A stretch of 14,394 nucleotides of DNA, from contig SPCL01000047.1 of assembly GCA_004525335.1 (NCBI GenBank), forward strand, positions 1-14,394. The letters run 5' to 3'. Position 1 is the first letter of the stretch. Every line of letters begins with the position of its first letter. Both the position numbers and the translations under genes were made by a program. Shown one piece after another: positions 1 through 7,251 of the stretch. The DNA comes from Thermodesulfobacteriales bacterium. GTDB lineage: Bacteria > Desulfobacterota_D > UBA1144 > Nemesobacterales > UBA2774. The notes under the pieces are model-generated. The model ran no database searches. It saw nothing but the letters and a program-made list of their open reading frames with translations, and was not told the origin of the DNA.

Positions 1-549
1 ACAGACTGCATTAACCTGGCAATAAACGGAATTCTAAGAAACAAGAAACCCGATTTAGTAGTCTCCGGAATAAATAAAGGGGAGAACCTTGGTGATGATA
101 TAACCTATTCAGGCACTGTTAGCGCCGCTATGGAGGGAACGCTTTTAGGAATACCCTCAATTGCCATATCACTTGTTGGAAGAAACGACTTTAATTTTGA
201 TTACGCCCTTCACCACACAGACCTAATTGTAAAATATGTTTTAGAAAATGGACTCCCTCAGGACACTTTGCTTAATGTAAATATCCCCAACACCCCTGCA
301 CATGAGATCAGGGGAATTAGAATTACAAAACAAGGGAAACGTCTATATGATGAACCTATTGTAGAAAAAGTAGACCCCAGAGGCAAAAAGTACTACTGGA
401 TCGGGGGAAATGAGCTTGGGTTCTTGGATATAGAAAATTCAGATCTTGTGGCTGTAAAAGAGGGATATGTTTCTGTAACACCAATTGGTCTTGATCTTAC
501 AAACTTTGGCCATATTGATAAACTGAAAATAGACTTATTAGAGGAATAA
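1..549 (+). CDS. surE: 5'/3'-nucleotidase SurE (5' end cut off by window)
   Basis: SurE is a metal-dependent phosphatase that removes phosphate from nucleoside monophosphates (and often polyphosphate) in the cytoplasm and is linked to stationary-phase survival. The reading frame is open from base 1, so about 182 C-terminal residues are present and the N-terminus with the catalytic Asp-Asp pair lies outside the window. The diagnostic block is PDLVVSGINKGENLGDD followed by YSGTVSAAMEGTLLGIPSIA; the Asn of SGIN is a family metal ligand. The ATG at 130 is an internal Met inside this conserved block, not the true start. The stop TAA at 547-549 is one base before the next ATG, so the two genes are probably cotranscribed. 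Identification is near certain from the conserved core. Confidence 0.95.
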   Translation, partial: TDCINLAINGILRNKKPDLVVSGINKGENLGDDITYSGTVSAAMEGTLLGIPSIAISLVGRNDFNFDYALHHTDLIVKYVLENGLPQDTLLNVNIPNTPAHEIRGIRITKQGKRLYDEPIVEKVDPRGKKYYWIGGNELGFLDIENSDLVAVKEGYVSVTPIGLDLTNFGHIDKLKIDLLEE

Positions 550-550
550 T

Positions 551-1138
551 ATGTTTAGAAAACTTTATAATTGGGTGTTGGGCTGGGCCGACACTAAATA
601 TGGGGTACCGGCACTAGCAATTGTTTCATTTGCAGAATCTTCTTTTTTCCCAATTCCACCAGATCCGCTTTTGATGGCTCTATCATTAGGTAAGCCTAAA
701 AAAGCATTCCGGTACGCTTTTGTCTGCTCAGCAATGTCGGTCTTAGGAGGCATAGCCGGATATTTCATTGGATGGGCACTATGGGATCTACTAAGCGGGT
801 TCTTTTTCACATATGTATTCAGCCCTGAGGTATTTGAATATGTAGGAGAGCAATATAAACAAAATGCCTTCATAACAATCTTGGGTGCGGCGATAACGCC
901 AATTCCTTTCAAAGTTTTTACAGTAACTGCGGGCGTCTTTCATATAAGCTTTTTATACCTAATTATTGCCTCCGTAATTGGCCGTTCTGCCAGGTTTTTC
1001 ATCGAAGCAGGACTAATTTATTTCTTCGGCGAAAAAATAAGAAATTTTATAGACAAATACTTTAATCTGCTACTTACACTATTCTTTGTATTGATAGTAC
1101 TTGCAGTTGTCATTATTAAATTGCTATTAAAAAATTAG
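551..1138 (+). CDS. YqaA/DedA-like VTT-domain inner-membrane protein
   Basis: A 195-residue integral membrane protein of the VTT (SNARE-associated, DedA-like) superfamily, closest in layout to YqaA. Visible family marks are the re-entrant-loop motif FAESSFFPIPPDPLL (residues 27-41), a second TPIPFKVFTVTAGVF loop (116-130), and GRSARFFIEAGLIYFFG (144-160). Hydrophobic stretches fall near residues 18-45, 55-80, 105-140 and 170-194. DedA-family proteins are tied to lipid scrambling and membrane homeostasis, but YqaA-type members have no firmly assigned substrate. It starts one base after the surE stop with GAGG six bases upstream of the ATG, which suggests translational coupling. The exact physiological role is unknown. 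Confidence 0.85.
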   Translation: MFRKLYNWVLGWADTKYGVPALAIVSFAESSFFPIPPDPLLMALSLGKPKKAFRYAFVCSAMSVLGGIAGYFIGWALWDLLSGFFFTYVFSPEVFEYVGEQYKQNAFITILGAAITPIPFKVFTVTAGVFHISFLYLIIASVIGRSARFFIEAGLIYFFGEKIRNFIDKYFNLLLTLFFVLIVLAVVIIKLLLKN

Positions 1139-1182
1139 AATCACCAGAGCATCTATGCTAAGATAATAGGGAGGGATTGAAT

Positions 1183-2391
1183 ATGGGCGATTTTCATCAA
1201 ACAGAAACAATATCGACTCTACACAGGCTCAAAAAAGATAATATTAAGCAGCTCGAAGAGCAGTTAAATGAATTTTCCGAAACCCGCCCTATCGCGCTTG
1301 TGCTCCCATGCCTATATTCAGAGCTACAAAGAGTGGCTCTTAAGAATATTCTGGATAACCTAAAAGATGTTACTTACTTAAATGAAATCATAATAACCAT
1401 TGGAAAGGCTAGCGAAGATGAGTTTAAACACGCTCAGGAATATTTCTCTATACTTCCGCAAAATTACAAACTAATATGGGATGACGGGGAAAGAATACAG
1501 TCCCTTTTTAACCTCTTAAAAGAAAATGGCCTTGATGTAGGGGAGCGCGGAAAAGGAAGAGCGGCATGGATTGCCTACGGCTATGTACTGGCAAGAGAAG
1601 AAAGTGAAGTAATAGCTCTTCATGATTGCGATGTTCTCACATATAACAGAGAGCTGCTTGCAAGGCTTTGTTACCCAGTTGCAAACCCCAATATGGGGTA
1701 TGAGTTTTGTAAAGGATATTATCCCAGAGTTACCGATAGGCTGTACGGAAGAGTAACGAGGTTATTTATTTCACCTATTATAAGAGCTCTTAAGAAAATA
1801 GTAGGTCAATTACCATTTCTCGTTTACCTAGATAGTTTCAGGTACCCACTTGCGGGCGAGTTTTCTATGAATGTTGATCTAGCTAGAATAAACCGCATAC
1901 CTGCAGATTGGGGTCTTGAAGTCGGATCCCTGGCTGAGGTCTTTAGAAACGTCTCCATGAAAAGAATTTGCCAAGTGGACTTAGCTGATAATTATGAACA
2001 TAAGCACCAGGACCTATCAGCACACGACGCTGACAGCGGTCTTCTTAAAATGTGTGCGGATATATCTACATCACTTTTTACAACTTTATCTTCAGAAGGC
2101 GTTCAATTTTCAGAGAGTCTATTCAATACCTTATACGTAACATATCTGCGCATCGCTCAGGACGCGATAAAAATGTATAACGACGATGCAGCGATTAACG
2201 GACTCTTTTTTGACAGACACGCGGAAGGACTCGCCGTTGAAACTTTTGTTCAAGGTATCAGAATAGCTAGTCAAAAGTTCCTAGAAGACCCTCTCGGATC
2301 TCCTCTGATTCCTAACTGGAATAGGGTTACTTCAGCAATCCCGGACTTCCTGGATCAATTAGAACTTGCAGTTGAAGAAGACAATGCCTAA
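1183..2391 (+). CDS. gpgS: Glucosyl-3-phosphoglycerate synthase-like glycosyltransferase (GT81)
   Basis: A GT-A fold glycosyltransferase of about 402 residues resembling GpgS, which transfers a hexose from an NDP-sugar to 3-phosphoglycerate, the first step of glucosylglycerate synthesis. Visible marks, numbered from the ATG: LVLPCLY near 39-45, GERGKGRAAW at 120-129 (nucleotide-sugar region), the DxD-like HDCDV (D148, D150), YPVANPNMGYEFCKGYYPRV near 164-183, and a C-terminal YEHKHQ with candidate metal-ligand histidines (273, 275). An in-frame TTG at 1177 would add two residues, but GGGAGGG at 1169-1175 sits about 8 bases before the ATG at 1183 and almost touches the TTG, so 1183 is preferred. 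The end overlaps the next gene, a matching phosphatase, which supports the pathway. Mannosyl-3-phosphoglycerate synthase is the alternative, since donor specificity cannot be read from sequence by eye. Confidence 0.82.
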   Translation: MGDFHQTETISTLHRLKKDNIKQLEEQLNEFSETRPIALVLPCLYSELQRVALKNILDNLKDVTYLNEIIITIGKASEDEFKHAQEYFSILPQNYKLIWDDGERIQSLFNLLKENGLDVGERGKGRAAWIAYGYVLAREESEVIALHDCDVLTYNRELLARLCYPVANPNMGYEFCKGYYPRVTDRLYGRVTRLFISPIIRALKKIVGQLPFLVYLDSFRYPLAGEFSMNVDLARINRIPADWGLEVGSLAEVFRNVSMKRICQVDLADNYEHKHQDLSAHDADSGLLKMCADISTSLFTTLSSEGVQFSESLFNTLYVTYLRIAQDAIKMYNDDAAINGLFFDRHAEGLAVETFVQGIRIASQKFLEDPLGSPLIPNWNRVTSAIPDFLDQLELAVEEDNA

Positions 2392-3199
2392 GTTTGTAAT
2401 ATTCTCAGACCTAGACGGCACACTCTTAGACAATGAAACTTATTGCTTTCAGGCTGCCACCCAGGCACTTGATCTTGTTCGGTCAAAAAATATACCTCTT
2501 GTATTATGTAGCAGTAAAACTCCTAAAGAAATTGAGCTGTATAAAAGACTACTAGATAATAATTGCCCATTTATCTCAGAAAACGGTGGGGGAATATTTA
2601 TTCCTAACACCTACTTCTCAAAAGAGTTTGCATATGATAGAGAAGTAGATGGATATAAAGTAATTGACCTTGGAGCTTCCAGGGAGATACTTTTAGCTAC
2701 ACTAAGATCAATTAGTAAAGAAACAAGAATTCAAATAAAAGGATTTTCTGATATGAATGTTAGTGAAATTGCACATTTAACTGCTCTTGACGAAGATACA
2801 GCTAAACTTGCGATGGAGCGTGATCACAGTGAACCTTTTATTATTCTTGATGACGAAAAATATGCTGCAGCTATAGAGGACAAAATCAATCTAAAAGGGT
2901 ATAGGCATACGAGAGGCGGCAGATTTCATCATATATTAGGTGAAAATGACAAGGGAAAGGCGGTCAAGATACTGAGCAATCTATATAAATCGGGCTTTGG
3001 AGATATTAAAACAGTAGGATTAGGGGATAGTCTTAATGATCTGCCCATGCTGAAAGCGGTTGATATCCCTATTTTAGTTCAGAAACCCGGCGGCAGCTAT
3101 GATCCAAAGATTAAGATCTCAAACTTAGTTTATGCTGACGGAATAGGCCCTTGCGGATGGAACTCCTCAATCTTAAAGTTGTTTATGAACCTTGATTAA
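2384..3199 (+). CDS. Glucosyl/mannosyl-3-phosphoglycerate phosphatase (HAD-IIB, MPGP family)
   Basis: A 271-residue HAD hydrolase that would remove the phosphate from glucosyl- (or mannosyl-) 3-phosphoglycerate, releasing the compatible solute. HAD motifs are complete: motif I DLDGTLLD (D9 nucleophile, D11), motif II Ser in LCSSKTP (about 43-44), motif III Lys in ENDKGKAV (K190), motif IV GLGDSLNDLPM (D215, D219). The GGRFHHILG stretch before motif III is typical of the MPGP branch of the cap-C2 HADs. The ATG at 2384 overlaps the end of the synthase by 8 bases (ATGCCTAA); an in-frame TTG at 2366 gives a longer form but adds no conserved residues. The overlap implies coupled translation with gpgS. 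Persephonella is an established case of a GpgS paired with an MPGP-type phosphatase. Confidence 0.85.
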   Translation: MPKFVIFSDLDGTLLDNETYCFQAATQALDLVRSKNIPLVLCSSKTPKEIELYKRLLDNNCPFISENGGGIFIPNTYFSKEFAYDREVDGYKVIDLGASREILLATLRSISKETRIQIKGFSDMNVSEIAHLTALDEDTAKLAMERDHSEPFIILDDEKYAAAIEDKINLKGYRHTRGGRFHHILGENDKGKAVKILSNLYKSGFGDIKTVGLGDSLNDLPMLKAVDIPILVQKPGGSYDPKIKISNLVYADGIGPCGWNSSILKLFMNLD

Positions 3200-3250
3200 G
3201 ATACTGCTATTATTTGATAGTATTTAAAAGAGCCGGTGGTAAAATTATAA

Positions 3251-4201
3251 ATGGTGAAGCAAATCTATATTAGAAGAAGGAAAAGGCGCCGTAGAAGTAC
3301 ACTTATGCCCTATATTCTTGGGTCATCGGCGATTTTTATCCTGTTTTTACTCTTCGTTCACCTCTACCTGATAGACATATTCAATCTAAGAGATAATCTG
3401 GCACAAGAAGAAAAGAAACAGCCGGAATTTATCGAAATTACAGAATTGCCGGTCCCTAAGGAAAAAGAAACAAAACCTCCTAAGGTAACTAAAAGGTTAG
3501 CTGAGAGAAACAGAGAGGTACTTGAAGAAACAACTCGAGACAACTTTACAAAACAATCAGCCAGCACCCCTCCTGTACCACCGAGTAAACCAAAACCTGC
3601 AGTAAAACCACAGAAACAGACTAAAAAAGTTGAAAAGAAAACAGAGCAAAAACCAGAAAAGCAGTTCACCAGATCAGACATAACCAGGAACAAAGAGGTG
3701 GCATCGCTACCTGAAAAACAATTAAAACAAGAAAAACAAACAACAAAAAAAGAACTGCCGGATCTTTCCCGAGAGCAGCTCTTTAGCTCAGCGCCACAAC
3801 CTCAAACACTGCCCCAGAACCAAAGAAACCCTCAGGATTTTAGAGGTGTTCCAAACGTCCAGAAAAGAGAAGAAACGGTAGACCTCAGCACGACTGAGTT
3901 TAAATACCTATCCTACTTCATTAAAATGAAGAGACAGATTGAGTCTGTTTGGACATACCCTAGGGAATCCGGCATACGTGGAGAATACGGAACGCTTTTT
4001 CTCGTATTTACTATCAAGAGCGACGGATACTTAGATGGTGTTCAGTTAATAACATCTTCTGGATACGCAAGGCTTGATAATGAAGCAGTAAGGGCTATTA
4101 ATGCAGCAGCCCCATTTCCCCCATTCCCTGCAAGCTGGGCTGGGCTCGAGAAACTAAACATAAGAGCAACGTTTGAATATACTGGGAGGAGGATTTTTTA
4201 G
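3251..4201 (+). CDS. TonB-family energy transducer-like protein
   Basis: A 316-residue periplasm-spanning protein with TonB architecture. A very basic cytoplasmic N-terminus (RRRKRRRRS, residues 8-16) precedes one membrane helix (about 20-41). A long Pro/Lys/Glu/Gln-rich linker follows (about 55-200), then a C-terminal TonB domain (about 215-311) containing IESVWTYPRESGIRGEYGTL and FTIKSDGYLDGVQLITSSGY. The family links the proton gradient, through ExbB/ExbD, to outer-membrane receptors; the charged, extended linker spans the periplasm. No exbB, exbD or receptor gene lies nearby, so the partner is unknown and it may be a TonB paralogue with a specialised role. A GGTGGT stretch lies 10 bases before the ATG. 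It runs convergent to purM with only 12 bases between stops and no evident terminator. Confidence 0.85.
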   Translation: MVKQIYIRRRKRRRRSTLMPYILGSSAIFILFLLFVHLYLIDIFNLRDNLAQEEKKQPEFIEITELPVPKEKETKPPKVTKRLAERNREVLEETTRDNFTKQSASTPPVPPSKPKPAVKPQKQTKKVEKKTEQKPEKQFTRSDITRNKEVASLPEKQLKQEKQTTKKELPDLSREQLFSSAPQPQTLPQNQRNPQDFRGVPNVQKREETVDLSTTEFKYLSYFIKMKRQIESVWTYPRESGIRGEYGTLFLVFTIKSDGYLDGVQLITSSGYARLDNEAVRAINAAAPFPPFPASWAGLEKLNIRATFEYTGRRIF

Positions 4202-4213
4202 GGTAGATAAAAA

Positions 4214-5254
4214 CTATACTATAACAACTTGATCTTGCTGCTTTTTCTTTTTACTTACTTCCCCAATCTGAGAGGCCTTTTCCTTAAGTTTCTCCAATCT
4301 TTTTAATACCTTTCCAACATCCGTTGAATCTACGACAATAACCATGCCTATACCACAGTTAAAAGTCCTATACATTTCTTCTTGGTCTATTTTGCCTTCT
4401 TGTTGAATTAGCCTCATAATCGGCGGCATCAACCATGTGGATGAATCAATTTCAACAGCGCAGTTTTTAGGAAGTACCCTAGGAATATTTTCGAGCAGCC
4501 CTCCCCCTGTAATATGAGCCATTGCCTTTATATCAAAACTTTTCATGAGAGCGAGCAAAGTTTTTACGTATATTCTAGTCGGCTCAAGAAGCTCTTTAGC
4601 CAATGTACGTCTTAGAGGTTTTGGTTTATCAGATAGATTGAATTTGTTTTTCCCTAAAAGAACTTTTCTTGCAAGGGAGTATCCGTTTGAATGAAGTCCG
4701 CTTGATGCAATTCCAATTACTGCATCCCCTGGTTTTACAGCTGAGCCGTCTATTACTTTGTCCTTATCAACAATCCCTACAACAAAGCCTGCAAGATCAA
4801 ACTCGTCCTTTCTATAAAATCCCGGCATCTCTGCAGTCTCTCCGCCTAGCAGTGCACATCCCGCCTGCTTACAGCCCGCTACAATCCCCTTTACGATGTC
4901 TACCCCTTCTTGTGGGGTTAGCTTAGATGTTGCAATGTAGTCTAGGAAAAACAGAGGCTCTGCACCGCAAGTAACTACGTCGTTAACATTCATAGCTACC
5001 AGATCAATACCTACAGTATCAAACTTTCCGGTCATAAAAGCGATCTTTAATTTAGTCCCCACCCCATCTGCCGCTGCAAGTAGAATTGGGTTCTTATATT
5101 TATTAATAGGGAGCTCATACGCGCCTGAAAATCCCCCAAGCTTGCCCAAAACATTTTTGTTTGCAGTTGATTTTGCAAGAGGTTTTATGAGGTTTACAAA
5201 TAGATTCCCGGCGTCAATATCAACGCCTGAGCTTTTATAAGTGGTCTTTCCCAT
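4214..5254 (-). CDS. purM: Phosphoribosylformylglycinamidine cyclo-ligase (AIR synthetase)
   Basis: PurM converts formylglycinamidine ribonucleotide and ATP to aminoimidazole ribonucleotide, the fifth step of de novo purine synthesis. The 346-residue length matches the family. Visible blocks are YKSSGVDIDAGN (6-17), LLAAADGVGTKLKIA (58-72, ATP/substrate loop), GIDLVAMNVNDVVTCGAEPL (82-101), the LLGGETAEMPGFY motif and a C-terminal HITGGGLLENIPRVLP block. The ATG is at 5254 on the minus strand; I see no strong Shine-Dalgarno sequence before it. It is not next to purN here, unlike many genomes. It is divergent from the nitronate monooxygenase-like gene with a 50-base gap that must hold both promoters. 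The last residues are a Lys/Gln-rich tail (KKKKQQDQ), which looks lineage-specific. Confidence 0.97.
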   Translation of the reverse strand: MGKTTYKSSGVDIDAGNLFVNLIKPLAKSTANKNVLGKLGGFSGAYELPINKYKNPILLAAADGVGTKLKIAFMTGKFDTVGIDLVAMNVNDVVTCGAEPLFFLDYIATSKLTPQEGVDIVKGIVAGCKQAGCALLGGETAEMPGFYRKDEFDLAGFVVGIVDKDKVIDGSAVKPGDAVIGIASSGLHSNGYSLARKVLLGKNKFNLSDKPKPLRRTLAKELLEPTRIYVKTLLALMKSFDIKAMAHITGGGLLENIPRVLPKNCAVEIDSSTWLMPPIMRLIQQEGKIDQEEMYRTFNCGIGMVIVVDSTDVGKVLKRLEKLKEKASQIGEVSKKKKQQDQVVIV

Positions 5255-5285
5255 TTAGAAAATGAAACATACCTGATTAAATCTA

Positions 5286-5303
5286 TTAGAGGAATATCTC
5301 TAA
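5286..5303. promoter_or_regulatory. 18-base palindrome over a Shine-Dalgarno in the purM/NMO divergent gap
   Basis: TTAGAG (5286-5291) and CTCTAA (5298-5303) are perfect 6-base inverted repeats separated by GAATAT. The left arm contains most of the AGAGGA ribosome-binding sequence for the ATG at 5305. It could act as an operator between the divergent genes or as an RNA hairpin hiding the ribosome site. Only complementarity is seen; function is inferred and uncertain. Confidence 0.3.
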
Positions 5304-5304
5304 C

Positions 5305-6267
5305 ATGATAATATATAAGTTCTTAAGGCACATGAAGAAAACACTTTTCACTAAAATTATCGGTTGCGAACTCCCTATACAGCTTGCAGGAATGCCTGGG
5401 ATTAATACGGTCTACCTCGCAGCTGCCGTCTCTTCCTCAGGTGGTCTGGGTATGATCTCTGGAACGCAAATGGATCCTGATTTTCTATTGGATACGATAG
5501 ATAATTTAAAAGAGCTGACTAGTCAGCCTTTTGGGGTTAATTTTCTTATGCCTTTCCTTGATAGGGACTGCGTTAAGGTTGCAGCATCGAAATCTAAGCT
5601 AGTAGAATTCTTCTACGGAGACCCGGATCCTAGTTTAATTGAAATGGTACACGACGGCGGTGCGCTTGCGTGCTGGCAAATTGGGTCCCTAAAAGAAGCA
5701 ATCCAAGCTGAGGAAGCAGGGTGTGATTTGATTGTAGCTCAGGGAACTCAGGCAGGAGGGCATGTCAGAGGAGATGCTAAACTATTACCTTTACTTTCGG
5801 AAGTGCTAGAGAATGTGAACATTCCGATAATTGCTGCAGGCGGAATCGGGACAACAAAGGATATAGCGGGAGTTTTAAATGCAGGAGCCGCAGCTGCAAG
5901 AGTAGGGACAAGATTCCTTGCGGCGAGGGAGTCAGGCGCTCATCCTAAATATATTCAGGCGCTTATAGACGCTAAGGCTGAAGACACGGTTTTAACAGAA
6001 ACATTCTCAGTTGGATGGCCCCATGCTCATCACCGCGTTCTTAAATCTTGCGTCAGTGCTGTAAACTCTTTTGAGGGAGAAATAGTTAGTGAAAGAGATC
6101 TGGCCGGAGTTAAAAAACCTATTCTTAAGGGAAGTATTGCTCTCCCTACAATAAACACCACGGGAAATATTGAAGCTATGGCGCTTTATGCCGGAGAATC
6201 TGTGGGAGCTGTTGATTCAATAAAGTCCGCAGCAGATATTATGAGTGAGCTTATCAAGGAGATATGA
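5305..6267 (+). CDS. Nitronate monooxygenase-family FMN enzyme
   Basis: A TIM-barrel flavoprotein of the 2-nitropropane dioxygenase/nitronate monooxygenase family (320 residues from the first ATG). Marks: PIQLAGMPG at the N-terminus, PFGVNFLMPF (75-84), VAQGTQAGGH (144-153) with the catalytic-type His153, IIAAGGIGTTKDI (175-187) and AARVGTRFLAA (197-207) for FMN phosphate binding. The family includes nitronate oxidases and the related FabK enoyl-ACP reductases; the AQGxxAGGH motif favours the monooxygenase side, but the true substrate is not predictable. Two starts are possible. The ATG at 5305 has AGAGGA 11 bases upstream. The ATG at 5332 (MKKTLFTKIIG) aligns better with the usual family N-terminus, with AAGG 3 bases upstream. 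The first would add nine residues. Confidence 0.85.
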   Translation: MIIYKFLRHMKKTLFTKIIGCELPIQLAGMPGINTVYLAAAVSSSGGLGMISGTQMDPDFLLDTIDNLKELTSQPFGVNFLMPFLDRDCVKVAASKSKLVEFFYGDPDPSLIEMVHDGGALACWQIGSLKEAIQAEEAGCDLIVAQGTQAGGHVRGDAKLLPLLSEVLENVNIPIIAAGGIGTTKDIAGVLNAGAAAARVGTRFLAARESGAHPKYIQALIDAKAEDTVLTETFSVGWPHAHHRVLKSCVSAVNSFEGEIVSERDLAGVKKPILKGSIALPTINTTGNIEAMALYAGESVGAVDSIKSAADIMSELIKEI

Positions 6268-6309
6268 CAAATAGTCCTGTAATAGATAATTTAGCTTCCA
6301 AAAAAGTTT

Positions 6310-6324
6310 AATAATGGTATTATT
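6310..6324 (+). promoter_or_regulatory. AT-rich inverted repeat and possible promoter ahead of glyQ
   Basis: The 96-base gap before glyQ holds AATAAT-GGT-ATTATT, a perfect 6-base inverted repeat. It contains TATTAT (6318-6323), which could serve as a -10 element, but the matching -35 region (about 6295-6300) is poor. No T-box or other long leader structure fits in the gap. AGAGGA at 6340-6345 is 18 bases before the ATG, too far to be a normal ribosome site. This is a weak call. Confidence 0.25.
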
Positions 6325-6363
6325 CTCCCTCATATTTTGAGAGGATGATTTTCGAGATAATAA

Positions 6364-7251
6364 ATGACATTTCAAGAACTAATTTTAGGACTTCAAGAAT
6401 TTTGGGCTAAAAAAGGGTGCATTATTATGCAGCCCTACGACCTAGAGAAAGGAGCGGGAACATTTCATCCTGCAACTTTTCTCAGATGCCTAGGCCCTGA
6501 GCCCTGGCAAGTGGCCTATGTTGAGCCCTCACGCCGTCCAACAGACGGTAGATATGGTGACAACCCCAACCGACTACAGCACTACTACCAATTCCAGGTA
6601 CTTCTAAAACCCTCTCCCATAGATATTCAGGACTTATATCTGGAAAGCCTAAAGCATTTAGGCATCGACCCTCTTGCGCACGATATCAGGTTTGTAGAGG
6701 ATGACTGGGAATCTCCTACTTTAGGAGCATGGGGACTAGGATGGGAAGTATGGCTTGACGGCATGGAGATTACGCAGTTCACATATTTCCAACAGGCAGG
6801 GGGGATAGACTTGAAACCTGTATCTGGTGAAATAACTTACGGTACAGAAAGGATTGCGATGTATTTGCAGGGTGTTGAAAGTGTATATGACCTAGAATGG
6901 ACCAAAGGTGTAACTTACGGTGAAATTCATCATAGAGACGAATATGAATTTTCAAAATATAACTTTGAAGAATCCAATCCTGAAATGCTGAGAGACCTCT
7001 TTGAAAAGTTTGAGCTCGAATGCTCAAGCTTAGCTGCAAAGAGGCTTCCCCTACCCGCGTATGACTACTGCCTTAAATGCTCACATACTTTTAATTTGCT
7101 CGATGCTCGAGGGGCAATAGGAGTTGCGGAACGAGCTTCGTATATAGGAAGAGTAAGAGCGCTTGCAAAAATGTGCGCCGAGGCTTATCTATTTGAAAGG
7201 GAGGAAATGGGATTTCCCCTATTGAAAAAGAACCCATGGCAAAAGAGCTAA
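6364..7251 (+). CDS. glyQ: Glycyl-tRNA synthetase alpha subunit
   Basis: GlyQ is the catalytic alpha subunit of the bacterial alpha2beta2-type glycyl-tRNA synthetase, charging tRNA-Gly with glycine in the cytoplasm. At 295 residues it has the usual length. Class II motifs are clear: QPYDLEKGAGTFHPATFLR (23-41), motif 2 with EPSRRPTDGRYGDNPNR (54-70), DDWESPTLGAWGLGWEVW (113-130), FTYFQQAGG (139-147) and motif 3 GTERIAMYLQG (160-170). The ATG at 6364 begins the expected MTFQELILGLQEFW start; its ribosome site is weak (CGAG about 7 bases upstream). The 3' end overlaps glyS by 16 bases, ensuring coupled expression of the two subunits. Confidence 0.98.
   Translation: MTFQELILGLQEFWAKKGCIIMQPYDLEKGAGTFHPATFLRCLGPEPWQVAYVEPSRRPTDGRYGDNPNRLQHYYQFQVLLKPSPIDIQDLYLESLKHLGIDPLAHDIRFVEDDWESPTLGAWGLGWEVWLDGMEITQFTYFQQAGGIDLKPVSGEITYGTERIAMYLQGVESVYDLEWTKGVTYGEIHHRDEYEFSKYNFEESNPEMLRDLFEKFELECSSLAAKRLPLPAYDYCLKCSHTFNLLDARGAIGVAERASYIGRVRALAKMCAEAYLFEREEMGFPLLKKNPWQKS

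Noticed and set aside
565..912. 115-codon antisense frame in the VTT gene
   Set aside because: It is fully antisense to a clear membrane-protein gene and has no recognisable domain.
6268..6363. T-box riboswitch ahead of glyQ
   Set aside because: The gap is under 100 bases, has no T-box-like conserved sequence and no terminator hairpin.
6345..6410. Short leader peptide starting at ATG 6345 before glyQ
   Set aside because: The would-be ribosome site touches the ATG, and the frame shows no run of glycine codons expected of an attenuator.
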